Source of the DNA: Deltaproteobacteria bacterium
GTDB lineage: Bacteria; Bdellovibrionota; Bdellovibrionia; JABDDW01
DNA length: 13,210 nucleotides
NCBI GenBank assembly: GCA_013287405.1
Contig: JABDDW010000042.1
Span: 1-13,210, forward strand
Direction of reading: 5' to 3'
In this document: positions 1 to 6,760 of the stretch, one piece after another
Layout: the number at the start of each line of letters is the position of its first letter
Position numbering within the stretch: the stretch's first letter is position 1
Position numbers and translations under genes: made by a program
The notes under the pieces: model-generated
Databases searched by the model: none
Seen by the model: only the letters and a program-made list of their open reading frames with translations
Told to the model about the DNA's origin: nothing

Positions 1-1273
1 TTAAGAGGTTAGCGAGGCGAGCCCCGCCCCAATAGAGTCTTTCGTAGATGACTGTGATGTTATCGTTATAGTACTTTTGACCGACCTCAAAAGATTGATA
101 TTTTCCCCCATCGCCTGATGTATTGGGCCGACATAAATTGGGTGGGGGAGGCACGGCGGCTTGAGCGACATTTCGCTGAATGCGTTTTCCATTCTTTGCA
201 TTGTTCAGGAGGGGATTGGGCGGCAAAGGATGGGATTGCGGCGTGGGCTGTGGATCTGGAAAAGTGTAAATCTGTGGAAAATAACAGGCTGACTCGTTAA
301 CCCAAGTCACTGGGCCGTTATTTGGGGTACGGGAATTGTCATCCATATTATTCTCAGAAAGAGAAAGAACAGGAGCGGACTTCATACATACTTCCGATCC
401 ATTTTTGAGAGTGGAACCTTGCTGTTTCTGAGCCATGGAATCTAATATTTTTTGGGCGTAAGTACTCGCAAAGCTTGACGGGACTCCCTTCTTGTCAGTG
501 CTAAGGTCGTTCATAACTAAAAGTGTAGTATCCCACGCTTGATGAAGCTCGTGGTTAGTGCATGGGGCCCCTTTACCGTGACACCAACCCTCTGCCATGG
601 GATCCTCGGAAGCGCCAAAAAAAGTAATATATTGAGAGTTACCGCCGCCGTCGCAGGCGGCCCCTGAGTGAAGAGGTTGGTGAATATCTCCCATAAAATG
701 AATTACAAACTCCAGGGCTTCTTTTTTGCAATTGTGATTGGGAAGGCTTAAACAAATTTTCTTCCAAATGGCGTAGGATCCCACTTCTTCCAAAATAGAT
801 GCATTCTCGTTTCTCAAAACGTGGCTTAAGCCTTTGAGGATTAAGACCACGTCGCCAATAGAGTAAGGACTAGGCTTGCCGTTAATAGAGGTCGTCGCAG
901 GATATTCGTAACGGGACTGACCTTTATCAGCATTAATTGTTGAAAAATGCCATTTGGCCGTTGCTGCATAAGCATTGCAGACTTCACTTCTCTTCCCATT
1001 AGACATCACAAATGGAGTATTTGCCTTGTCGCAACTTGTAGAAATATCTTTAATCTTGTCTGGCCACACGGCGGCTTCATCTATTGTTGTCTGCCCCAGA
1101 ATTGTGTTTATAACCTTAAGAGCGGTCATGGCCTCATGGTCTTTTTGTTGACTTTGATTTTTTAGAATTTGTTGAGCGATCAGAGCCGTAATCTGATGCC
1201 CCTGGGGACCCCAAGCCAGTCCAACTTGGGAAAATAAAATTATGACGGTTAGGACTAGAAACCTTTTTTTCAT
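1..1273 (-). CDS. Secreted S1/P1-type zinc-dependent nuclease (C-terminus beyond left edge)
   Basis: This frame is open from an ATG at 1273 to the left edge (424 codons). It has a GGGGAG ribosome site 5 bases upstream. Residues 1-20 are a signal peptide (MKKRF, hydrophobic core, GLA before the cut), so the mature protein would start with Trp21. S1/P1 nucleases use this N-terminal Trp to bind zinc. The family's trinuclear zinc ligands are all visible: W21, H26 (WGPQGH), D72 (WPD), H109, H192/D196/H202 (HFMGDIHQPLH) and H244/D248 (HQAWD). The protein therefore probably hydrolyses single-stranded nucleic acid, and perhaps 3'-nucleotides, outside the inner membrane. A proline-rich stretch lies at about 319-336 and another at 374-378, ahead of a typical C-terminal helix (ERLYWGGARLANLL). 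Only a few residues seem to be missing. It lies 272 bases downstream of fliA on the same strand. Family confidence is high; the substrate is inferred. Confidence 0.93.
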   Translation of the reverse strand, partial: MKKRFLVLTVIILFSQVGLAWGPQGHQITALIAQQILKNQSQQKDHEAMTALKVINTILGQTTIDEAAVWPDKIKDISTSCDKANTPFVMSNGKRSEVCNAYAATAKWHFSTINADKGQSRYEYPATTSINGKPSPYSIGDVVLILKGLSHVLRNENASILEEVGSYAIWKKICLSLPNHNCKKEALEFVIHFMGDIHQPLHSGAACDGGGNSQYITFFGASEDPMAEGWCHGKGAPCTNHELHQAWDTTLLVMNDLSTDKKGVPSSFASTYAQKILDSMAQKQQGSTLKNGSEVCMKSAPVLSLSENNMDDNSRTPNNGPVTWVNESACYFPQIYTFPDPQPTPQSHPLPPNPLLNNAKNGKRIQRNVAQAAVPPPPNLCRPNTSGDGGKYQSFEVGQKYYNDNITVIYERLYWGGARLANLL

Positions 1274-1286
1274 TTAAGCTCCCCTA

Positions 1287-1305
1287 GGGCGGACCTTATC
1301 CGCCC
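1287..1305 (-). promoter_or_regulatory. Hairpin just upstream of the nuclease ribosome-binding site
   Basis: A perfect 7-bp stem (GGGCGGA / TCCGCCC) with a 5-base loop ends two bases before the GGGGAG ribosome site of the nuclease gene. No T-run follows, so it does not look like an intrinsic terminator. The 3' arm (CCGCCC) can alternatively pair with GGGG of the ribosome site (CCCTAGGGG), which could modulate translation. That regulatory role is inference. Confidence 0.35.
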
Positions 1306-1338
1306 CTGTGTCGACAACTTTGTTTCGGTGAAAACAAT

Positions 1339-1489
1339 CTAAAACTGTGGTCCGGAATTGATACCCAGAGCGGTGAGAGGTGGACGAAATAAAAATCGTG
1401 GTGCGTTACGGGGGGTATTCTAGGCGACCGCCATGCCAAAGTTGCATACCGGTGCTTAGGCCTAGTTCCATCATATTAACCTTCGTCAT
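1339..1489 (-). pseudogene. Possible small reading frame broken at a G6/C6 run; no family recognised
   Basis: From ATG at 1489 the frame reads 27 codons (MTKVNMMELG..., ending LEYPP) and stops at TAA 1406-1408, just after a C6 run (plus-strand G6, 1410-1415). If one base of that run is removed the frame continues for 23 more codons to a TAG at 1339-1341, giving 49 residues ending in LGINSGPQF. A second start (ATGATG, Met6-Met7) has a better ribosome site, GAAGG, 5 bases away. I recognise no family. A 23-codon open extension is quite likely by chance, so this may be non-coding. It is worth recording because the flhA defect is also an apparent one-base insertion in a G/C homopolymer. Confidence 0.2.
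1423..1438 (-). promoter_or_regulatory. Weak sigma-54-like element upstream of the nuclease gene
   Basis: On the minus strand the site reads TGGCATGGCGGTCGCC. It has the GG-N10-GC spacing of a -24/-12 promoter, with two departures from TGGCAC-N5-TTGC. It would start transcription near 1411, about 138 bases before the nuclease ATG. It also overlaps the small candidate frame at 1339-1489, so both may not be real. Calling it a promoter is inference. Confidence 0.25.
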
Positions 1490-1545
1490 CCCCTCGTCTA
1501 GGCAAAGGATCACTTCCTGGCTGGCTCGCGTGGGTTGGATGAGGG

Positions 1546-2322
1546 CTAGGCCGGTATTTCACCCTCGCCGAGATGACTGACGAGTTTGGCGCGCAAACGA
1601 GTCACAGCTTGAGCATGGAGCTGGCTTACACGGCTTTCGGTGACGTCTAAAACGCGACCAATCTCTTTAAGATTTAGATCTTCGTAGTAATACAAACTCA
1701 AAACTAACCGCTGCTTCTCTGGAAGCTCCTCTATGGCGCTAGTGACGATATCTTTAATGGTCTTGAGATTGAGTTGGTTATATGGATTATTAATTTTACA
1801 AGTTTCTAACAAATTCAAAATAGATTTCTTATCAACATTTGAAAAGGTGTGACTATCGTCAATGGATAAAAGTGACACAGGACGAACTTGGTTGATAAGA
1901 TCGTAAAATTCTTCAATGCTTAATTTAAGCTCAGCAGCCACTTCTTCGTCGGTCGGCGGACGCCCCATGGATTGTTCGAGCTGGGAGTAAGTTCTATCTA
2001 AAAGCTTAGCCTTATCTCGCACCGACCGAGGCACCCAATCTTGGGCCCGAAGTTCGTCCAAAATGGCTCCGCGAATTCGAAACTCAGCATAGGTTTTAAA
2101 TTTGTTATCTCGACTGGGATCATATTTTTCAATGGCGTCCATGAGTCCGATGACACCGCTTGAAATCAAATCATCAAGTTCAATATTAGAGGGGAGTCGC
2201 ACGGCAATTTTTTGGGCTATGAACTTAATTAGAGGCGCATACTCCATAATAAGTTTGTCTTTTTGCTGTGGAGTGAGTTTATTTGGTTCTTCCTTATACT
2301 TCCGAAGAAGATTGCTGCTCAT
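1546..2322 (-). CDS. fliA: RNA polymerase sigma factor FliA (sigma-28, flagellar late genes)
   Basis: This is a 258-residue sigma-70-family protein, close to the usual FliA length. Region 2 spans roughly 24-100 and carries the FliA/WhiG hallmark around 80-102 (AEFRIRGAILDELRAQDWVP then RSVR). Region 3 follows at about 105-155. Region 4 is at 196-248 with the helix-turn-helix LKEIGRVLDVTESRVSQLH. It directs RNA polymerase to late flagellar promoters (filament, motor and chemotaxis genes) and is normally held by the anti-sigma factor FlgM, which is not in this window. The ATG at 2322 is preceded by AAGGGG at a good distance. It is the last gene of the operon, separated from flhG by 98 bases, the widest gap in the cluster. 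That gap may hold an attenuator and a weak promoter. Confidence 0.96.
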   Translation of the reverse strand: MSSNLLRKYKEEPNKLTPQQKDKLIMEYAPLIKFIAQKIAVRLPSNIELDDLISSGVIGLMDAIEKYDPSRDNKFKTYAEFRIRGAILDELRAQDWVPRSVRDKAKLLDRTYSQLEQSMGRPPTDEEVAAELKLSIEEFYDLINQVRPVSLLSIDDSHTFSNVDKKSILNLLETCKINNPYNQLNLKTIKDIVTSAIEELPEKQRLVLSLYYYEDLNLKEIGRVLDVTESRVSQLHAQAVTRLRAKLVSHLGEGEIPA

Positions 2323-2367
2323 TTTATGCCCCTTACCCTAAATTACCGCCCTAACCATTATTGTACC

Positions 2368-2418
2368 AAAAAGGCCGCCTACTTCGTATACCCTTTTCAC
2401 CGTTGCCAGGCCCTTTTT
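2368..2418 (-). terminator. Possible attenuator or weak terminator between flhG and fliA
   Basis: Two bases after the flhG stop codon the minus strand has AAAAAGGGCCT, about 27 bases of loop, then AGGC-GG-CCTTTTT. That allows about 11 paired bases with a two-base bulge and ends in five T residues. The A-rich/T-rich stem with a T-run resembles an intrinsic terminator, but the loop is long and the stem weak. It could lower fliA expression relative to the upstream genes (inference). Confidence 0.3.
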
Positions 2419-2420
2419 GC

Positions 2421-3257
2421 TCAGGCCACACCCATAAGTTGTTCCCAGAAAAACTGGATACCGCCTTTGAGCTGGCCCGAATTTTGAGCATTGTTTATTT
2501 TATCTGCTATTCGCTTTATAGCGCCGCTCGCAGGCGTTTCAGGAAGATTCTTCACGAAGATTTGTTGACTCTTTGTCGCCCTTCTTACCCCGACATCATT
2601 GGGTATGGCGCCGATATAATCGAGACTAACGTAGAGAAACTTTTGGCTAACATCACTTAGACGTTGAAAGACAGCCAACCCCTCTTGCTCGTCGCGTACC
2701 TGATTGGCAATTATCGAAAATCTCTTCTCTTTATAATAGGTGTTCAAAACCTTAATAACCGCATAGGCGTCTGCAAAACTAGACGGATCGGGAGTTACCA
2801 CAACGACTATTTCTTGGGCAGAGGTATTAAAATACATGACATTGTTGTCTATACCCGGGGCGGTGTCGACAAGCATATAATCAAAATGTTGCTTGAGATG
2901 ACTCATTTGATCGAGCAAGACTCGTTTTTCACGGTCGCTTAAATTTTGAAGTTCTGTAAAACCACTCCCCCCAGGGATCAACCAAACTCGGGGATCCACC
3001 TGCAGCAGAATATCCTCGACCTTTTTTTGTCCTGTAAGAACGTCTTTTATAGAATATCGGGATCTTGTTCCAAACATAATATCCACGTTAGCCATTCCAA
3101 GATCCCCGTCGAGGATCAAAACATTCTGGCCCGATCGCGCGAGAGAGGTCGCTAGGTTACAAACAATGCTCGTTTTACCGACCCCACCTTTCCCGGACGT
3201 GACACTGATGGTTCTCGTTTGAGAAGGGTTCCTTGTTAGAGTTGTCAACGCAGACAT
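2421..3257 (-). CDS. flhG: Flagellar number regulator FlhG (FleN/YlxH), MinD/ParA-type ATPase
   Basis: This is a 278-residue ParA/MinD-family ATPase. It has a deviant Walker A KGGVGKT at 23-29, the DGDLGMANVD motif at 50-59 and Walker B DTAPG at 131-135. The end is an amphipathic, Phe/Trp-rich segment (GGIQFFWEQLMGV, 265-277) like the membrane-targeting helix of FlhG and MinD. FlhG dimerises on ATP at the membrane and limits flagellar number together with FlhF, and it also binds FliM/FliN(Y) in studied species. The start is secure: ATG at 3257 has AAGGAG 8 bases upstream and lies 12 bases after the flhF stop. The N-terminus before the Walker motif (MSALTTLTRNPSQTRTISVT) lacks the DQAxxLR motif by which FlhG activates the FlhF GTPase. 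The family call is firm; the functional consequence is open. Confidence 0.95.
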   Translation of the reverse strand: MSALTTLTRNPSQTRTISVTSGKGGVGKTSIVCNLATSLARSGQNVLILDGDLGMANVDIMFGTRSRYSIKDVLTGQKKVEDILLQVDPRVWLIPGGSGFTELQNLSDREKRVLLDQMSHLKQHFDYMLVDTAPGIDNNVMYFNTSAQEIVVVVTPDPSSFADAYAVIKVLNTYYKEKRFSIIANQVRDEQEGLAVFQRLSDVSQKFLYVSLDYIGAIPNDVGVRRATKSQQIFVKNLPETPASGAIKRIADKINNAQNSGQLKGGIQFFWEQLMGVA

Positions 3258-3269
3258 TTAAGTTTCTCC

Positions 3270-4670
3270 TTACTTTTTTGTTATTTCGTAAATTAAGTCC
3301 AAAACTCGCTCTCGAGTGGCCAGCTCTATATCTTCAGGAATTTTTGTCCCTAAACCAAAGGCGCAAAGGGGTCTTCCCGTGTTCTTTTGAATATTAAAAA
3401 GAAATCCATGACTGTGACTCTCATCAATCTTGGTAATTATAAGATCGTCAAAGTGAGTGACTTGATACCGTTCACCCATTTCGTAGGCATCTTGATCTTT
3501 GCTCGAACAGCTTAAGACAAGATGCTTCTGGGTCGAAATATCCGGCGACGGCATAATGTAGCGAAGCTGATCAATCTCTTGAATATCTTTGAGAGCCAAG
3601 CCTGGATAGTCCACGAGTATGACATCGGCCTCGGAATATTTTTTAAGAATATGAGAAAATTCAATGGAGTGTTTCACTATTTCAAAAGGCGCGTTTAAGA
3701 TTTGGGCATAGATCTTCACCTGATCTGTGGCACCCACCTTAAAGGTGTCGGCACTTAGAATCACCACCCGTTTTCTTTCGTAAACCATAAACTGGGTGGC
3801 CATCTTAACAAGAGCCGAAGTTTTTCCTTGCCCACTGGGTCCAAAAAAGAGATGGACCAACGGTCGACTGGAGTTTTGATTTTGAGACCAATTTCCTAAA
3901 ACCTGCGTATGACTAAGAATAAAACGGGCGACCCAAGCATCAACGAGGGATCTTCTTTTCTTTTCGAGGGCCGTCAATTCACTGTTTGCTTTTCCAAGTA
4001 TTTCCACTATGTACTTGTTGTCCAGACCCGCATTTTGAAGTTTCTCAAAATTAGCGCTCAGCTCAAAAGGGAATCCGTGCTCGGCCCCAGGGTATTGAGT
4101 CGTATTCATCCCCGTGGCCCCAGATTTTTGCATCTGGCTCAGAAGATCTCTTAACGCGTAAACCTCTTCTCTTAGGGTGGTGACTTCGTCTTTTGACTCT
4201 TCTTCTTTAATTGTTGCCGAAGGTTTAACGAATTCAGAAAGCAAATCATCAACTCTTCTCCCACTTAACGCCGCGGCTTGACCTACATTTTCTTCTTCAT
4301 CAGCAATATCAATATAGCGTCTAGACGTCATGGGTCTTTGGGCCACTGCGCCGATTCCAGCTCTCGGATCTAAATGGCTTACACGAGTTCGCCTCGCTAT
4401 ACTGTTTTCGATGTAAGTTTTTTGAGCCTTCGCACTTTGAGTTCGAAATTGTTCTTTAGCCTTAGGTTGGAGACGATTTTCGACATATTGTTTTTTGCTT
4501 AAAGATTTTTCTGATATGGCCGCAGTGATTTCAATACTTCCTCCACCCGCCAGGCCGAAAGATTTTTTGTGATCTTTAGCACTAAGAATGATGGCCTCAG
4601 GCCCGAGGGCCTCTTTCACCATTTGTAAGGCCTCTTTCATAGTTTTAGCTTCGAATTTCTTAACTTGCAT
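3270..4670 (-). CDS. flhF: Flagellar biosynthesis GTPase FlhF (SRP-type)
   Basis: FlhF is the third SRP-type GTPase beside Ffh and FtsY. It marks where the flagellum is built by recruiting early basal-body parts. The 466 residues show the family layout. Residues 1-50 are the conserved start (MQVKKFEAKTMKEAL...LGPEAIILS). Then come a charged, low-complexity B region to about 190 (coiled-coil-like near 160-182), an N-type helical domain at about 200-265 and the G domain at 270-466. G-domain motifs are P-loop GPSGQGKT (277-284), ADTFKVGATDQ (307-317), TKID (413-416) and FGLGTKIPEDIE (438-449). The G3 motif is DYPGL (354-358) instead of the SRP-type DTAGR, and the ADTFK motif has Lys where Arg is usual. 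The gene overlaps the end of flhA by 11 bases, suggesting coupled translation, and flhG follows 12 bases later. Confidence 0.95.
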   Translation of the reverse strand: MQVKKFEAKTMKEALQMVKEALGPEAIILSAKDHKKSFGLAGGGSIEITAAISEKSLSKKQYVENRLQPKAKEQFRTQSAKAQKTYIENSIARRTRVSHLDPRAGIGAVAQRPMTSRRYIDIADEEENVGQAAALSGRRVDDLLSEFVKPSATIKEEESKDEVTTLREEVYALRDLLSQMQKSGATGMNTTQYPGAEHGFPFELSANFEKLQNAGLDNKYIVEILGKANSELTALEKKRRSLVDAWVARFILSHTQVLGNWSQNQNSSRPLVHLFFGPSGQGKTSALVKMATQFMVYERKRVVILSADTFKVGATDQVKIYAQILNAPFEIVKHSIEFSHILKKYSEADVILVDYPGLALKDIQEIDQLRYIMPSPDISTQKHLVLSCSSKDQDAYEMGERYQVTHFDDLIITKIDESHSHGFLFNIQKNTGRPLCAFGLGTKIPEDIELATRERVLDLIYEITKK

Positions 4671-6757
4671 CTCTTACCCTCACAACATCTACAGATCTCA
4701 CATTGGCCGAAGCGGTTAACTCATTATGTGACAAAATAACCAGTTGTGGAATAAACCGTTCAGTTAATTTTCGAAGATGTCTACGAATCGTCGGACTTGT
4801 GAGGAGCACCGGTTGTCCCGCCAGTTGCGGATTAACTTCAATAGATTTGGTAATGCTTTGGAGCACTTGATGGGCGTATTGAGGGTCCAAAACCAGTTGA
4901 ACCCCCGCCTCCGTCTGAAGAAGAGAATTTGAAATCATTTCTTCGACTTTTCGGTCTAGGGAAAGTACGGGAACAAGACCTTCGTCTGTGGTGTACTTCT
5001 TTGTGATTCCCCGGGCCAAAGCTCGGCGGACGCTTTCCGTAAGGACGTCTGTGTCCTTAGATTTGATACCCTCGTCAGCCAACGTTTCAAAAATAGTCAG
5101 CAAGTCCCGAATCGAAACTTGTTCTCTCAAAAGATTTTGCAGAACGCGAACAACAGCCCCAAGGGGGAGAATTCCAGGAATGAGCTCTTCAACGACCTTT
5201 GGATAATTCTTCTGGAAATTCTCGATCAGCCTTTGCGCCTCTTGGCGGCCCAAAAGTTCGTGCGCGTGAATTCGGATCACTTCGGTCAAATGAGTGGCGA
5301 TAACAGTCGGCAAATCCACAACCGTATATCCCGCAAGCTCGGCTTCTTCTTTCTGGGCTTTCGAAATCCACAGCGCCGGCAAACCAAAAGCAGGTTCAGT
5401 CGTTTCGATTCCCTCAATGGTCTTGCTCACATTGCCAGGATCCATTCCTAGATAGTGTTCCGCCATGAGGGCGCCGCCAGCCACCTTAACCCCTTTAATA
5501 AGAATCTGATATTCCCCGGGTTGAAGCTGTAGATTATCCCGAATATGGACGCTGGGAACAACGATTCCCAAATCCATGGCAAATTGTTTTCGAATACTTA
5601 CAATTCGCTCCAGGAGATCTCCACTCTGGTCACTATCAACGATATTAATCAGGGCGTAGCCCACTTCAAGTTCCAGAACATCAAGAGGAAGTAAATTTTC
5701 AATCTTCTCTTTATCAGGCTTGAGCGCGGCTTCTTCGCTACGTTTTTTGGTATCCGACGCCTCTTCTTTTTGCATCCGACCAATCGTCCACGAGAGTCCA
5801 GCGCCTAAAAGAGCAAAGATAAAAAAGGGAATTTTTGGCATTCCGGAGATCAGACCTAAGAGAAAGAGGATTCCCGAAACAATGGCAATAGCTCTTGGAT
5901 GAACTAAAAGTTGAGATGTGAGTTCTTTACCCAGGTTCTTTCCAGAAGAGGCCCGAGTCACCACAATACCTGCCGCCGTAGAAATAATTAGAGCAGGAAT
6001 TTGGGTGACTAGACCGTCACCGATAGTCAATCGCGTATATGCTTGCGCGGCATTAGCAATAGCCATATTTTTTTGAATAACGCCAATGAGAAGGCCACCG
6101 ACGATATTGACAAAGGTAATAATAATACCCGCAATTGCATCTCCTCGTACAAACTTACTAGCACCATCCATGGATCCATAAAAATCGGCCTCAGATTCAA
6201 TATTCTTTCTTCTCTTACGGGCTTCTTCGTCGTTAATGAGACCTGCATTAAGATCAGCGTCAATGGACATTTGTTTACCTGGCATGGCGTCCAAGGTAAA
6301 GCGAGCTGCAACTTCAGCAACTCGACCAGAACCTTTAGTTATAACGACAAAGTTAATTATGACTAGAATCGTAAAAACGATGATTCCGATAAAATAATTG
6401 TCCCCAACGACAAAACTTCCGAAGGCTTGAATGACCCCCCCCTGCAGCAGAGGCCCCTTCGTTACCGTGAGCTAGAATCAATCGCGTAGAAGCCACATTT
6501 AATGACAGTCGAAATAACGTTGAAATAAGGAGCATGCTTGGAAAAACACTAAACTCTAGAGGTTTAGTCGTATAAATGGCTACAAGTAAAACAAGTAAAC
6601 TTAAGGTAAACGAAAGGGTCAAAAACATATCGATCAAGATCGGAGGGATAGGGATCAGCATAACAATGAGGATGCCGACAAGACCCGCTGCAATCATGAC
6701 ATCGGTGTTTCGGGTGTACTTATTTAATCCCTTTAAAAATTGGTACAGATCATCCAC
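4660..6757 (-). pseudogene. flhA: Flagellar export gate protein FlhA, frame broken at a G8 run
   Basis: FlhA forms the nonameric cytoplasmic ring and proton-driven gate of the flagellar type III exporter. From a GTG at 6757 the frame gives normal FlhA (MDDLYQFLKG, then SLNVASTRLILAHGNEG) up to residue 107. It then changes frame at a run of eight G and stops at 6353, a 134-residue product. Deleting one G gives GGVIQAFGSFVVGDNYFIG and the family continues without interruption to a TAA at 4660, 698 residues in all, close to the usual length of about 690. The FHIPEP signature (GRVAEVAARFTLDAMPGKQM, then SIDADLNAGLI) and the whole cytoplasmic domain are intact. The downstream part alone is open from at least 6294 to 4660. 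It starts 3 bases after flhB and overlaps flhF by 11. Nothing else is decayed, so a sequencing error or a reversible slippage switch is more likely than true loss. Confidence 0.93.
6435..6442 (-). repeat. Homopolymer G8 tract at the flhA frame break
   Basis: Plus-strand C8, read as G8 in flhA codons 106-108. Seven G would keep flhA in frame and eight shift it. It is the longest G/C run I noticed in the window. Such runs are both classic slippage sites and classic places for sequencing error. Confidence 0.9.
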
Positions 6758-6760
6758 TTT

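Noticed and set aside
1..201. A minus-strand frame of 66 codons ending at the left edge
   Set aside because: It is in a different frame from the S1/P1 nuclease, whose frame stays open through this stretch and carries the family's typical C-terminal helix.
1380..1580. Plus-strand frame of 66 codons beyond the fliA end
   Set aside because: It overlaps the fliA C-terminus antisense, begins at a non-ATG codon without a ribosome site and resembles no known family.
2593..2610. Plus-strand GCCGATATAAT, resembling a sigma-28 or sigma-70 -10 box
   Set aside because: It lies inside flhG, encodes conserved residues (DYIGAIPND) and has no TAAA or TTGACA at the right distance.
5119..5451. Plus-strand frame of 110 codons inside flhA
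   Set aside because: It is antisense to the well-conserved FlhA cytoplasmic domain, with low-complexity Arg/Asn-rich content and no ribosome site of note; a shadow frame.
6027..6320. Minus-strand frame of 97 codons overlapping flhA in another frame
   Set aside because: The restored flhA frame encodes the conserved FHIPEP region here, so this is an out-of-frame shadow.
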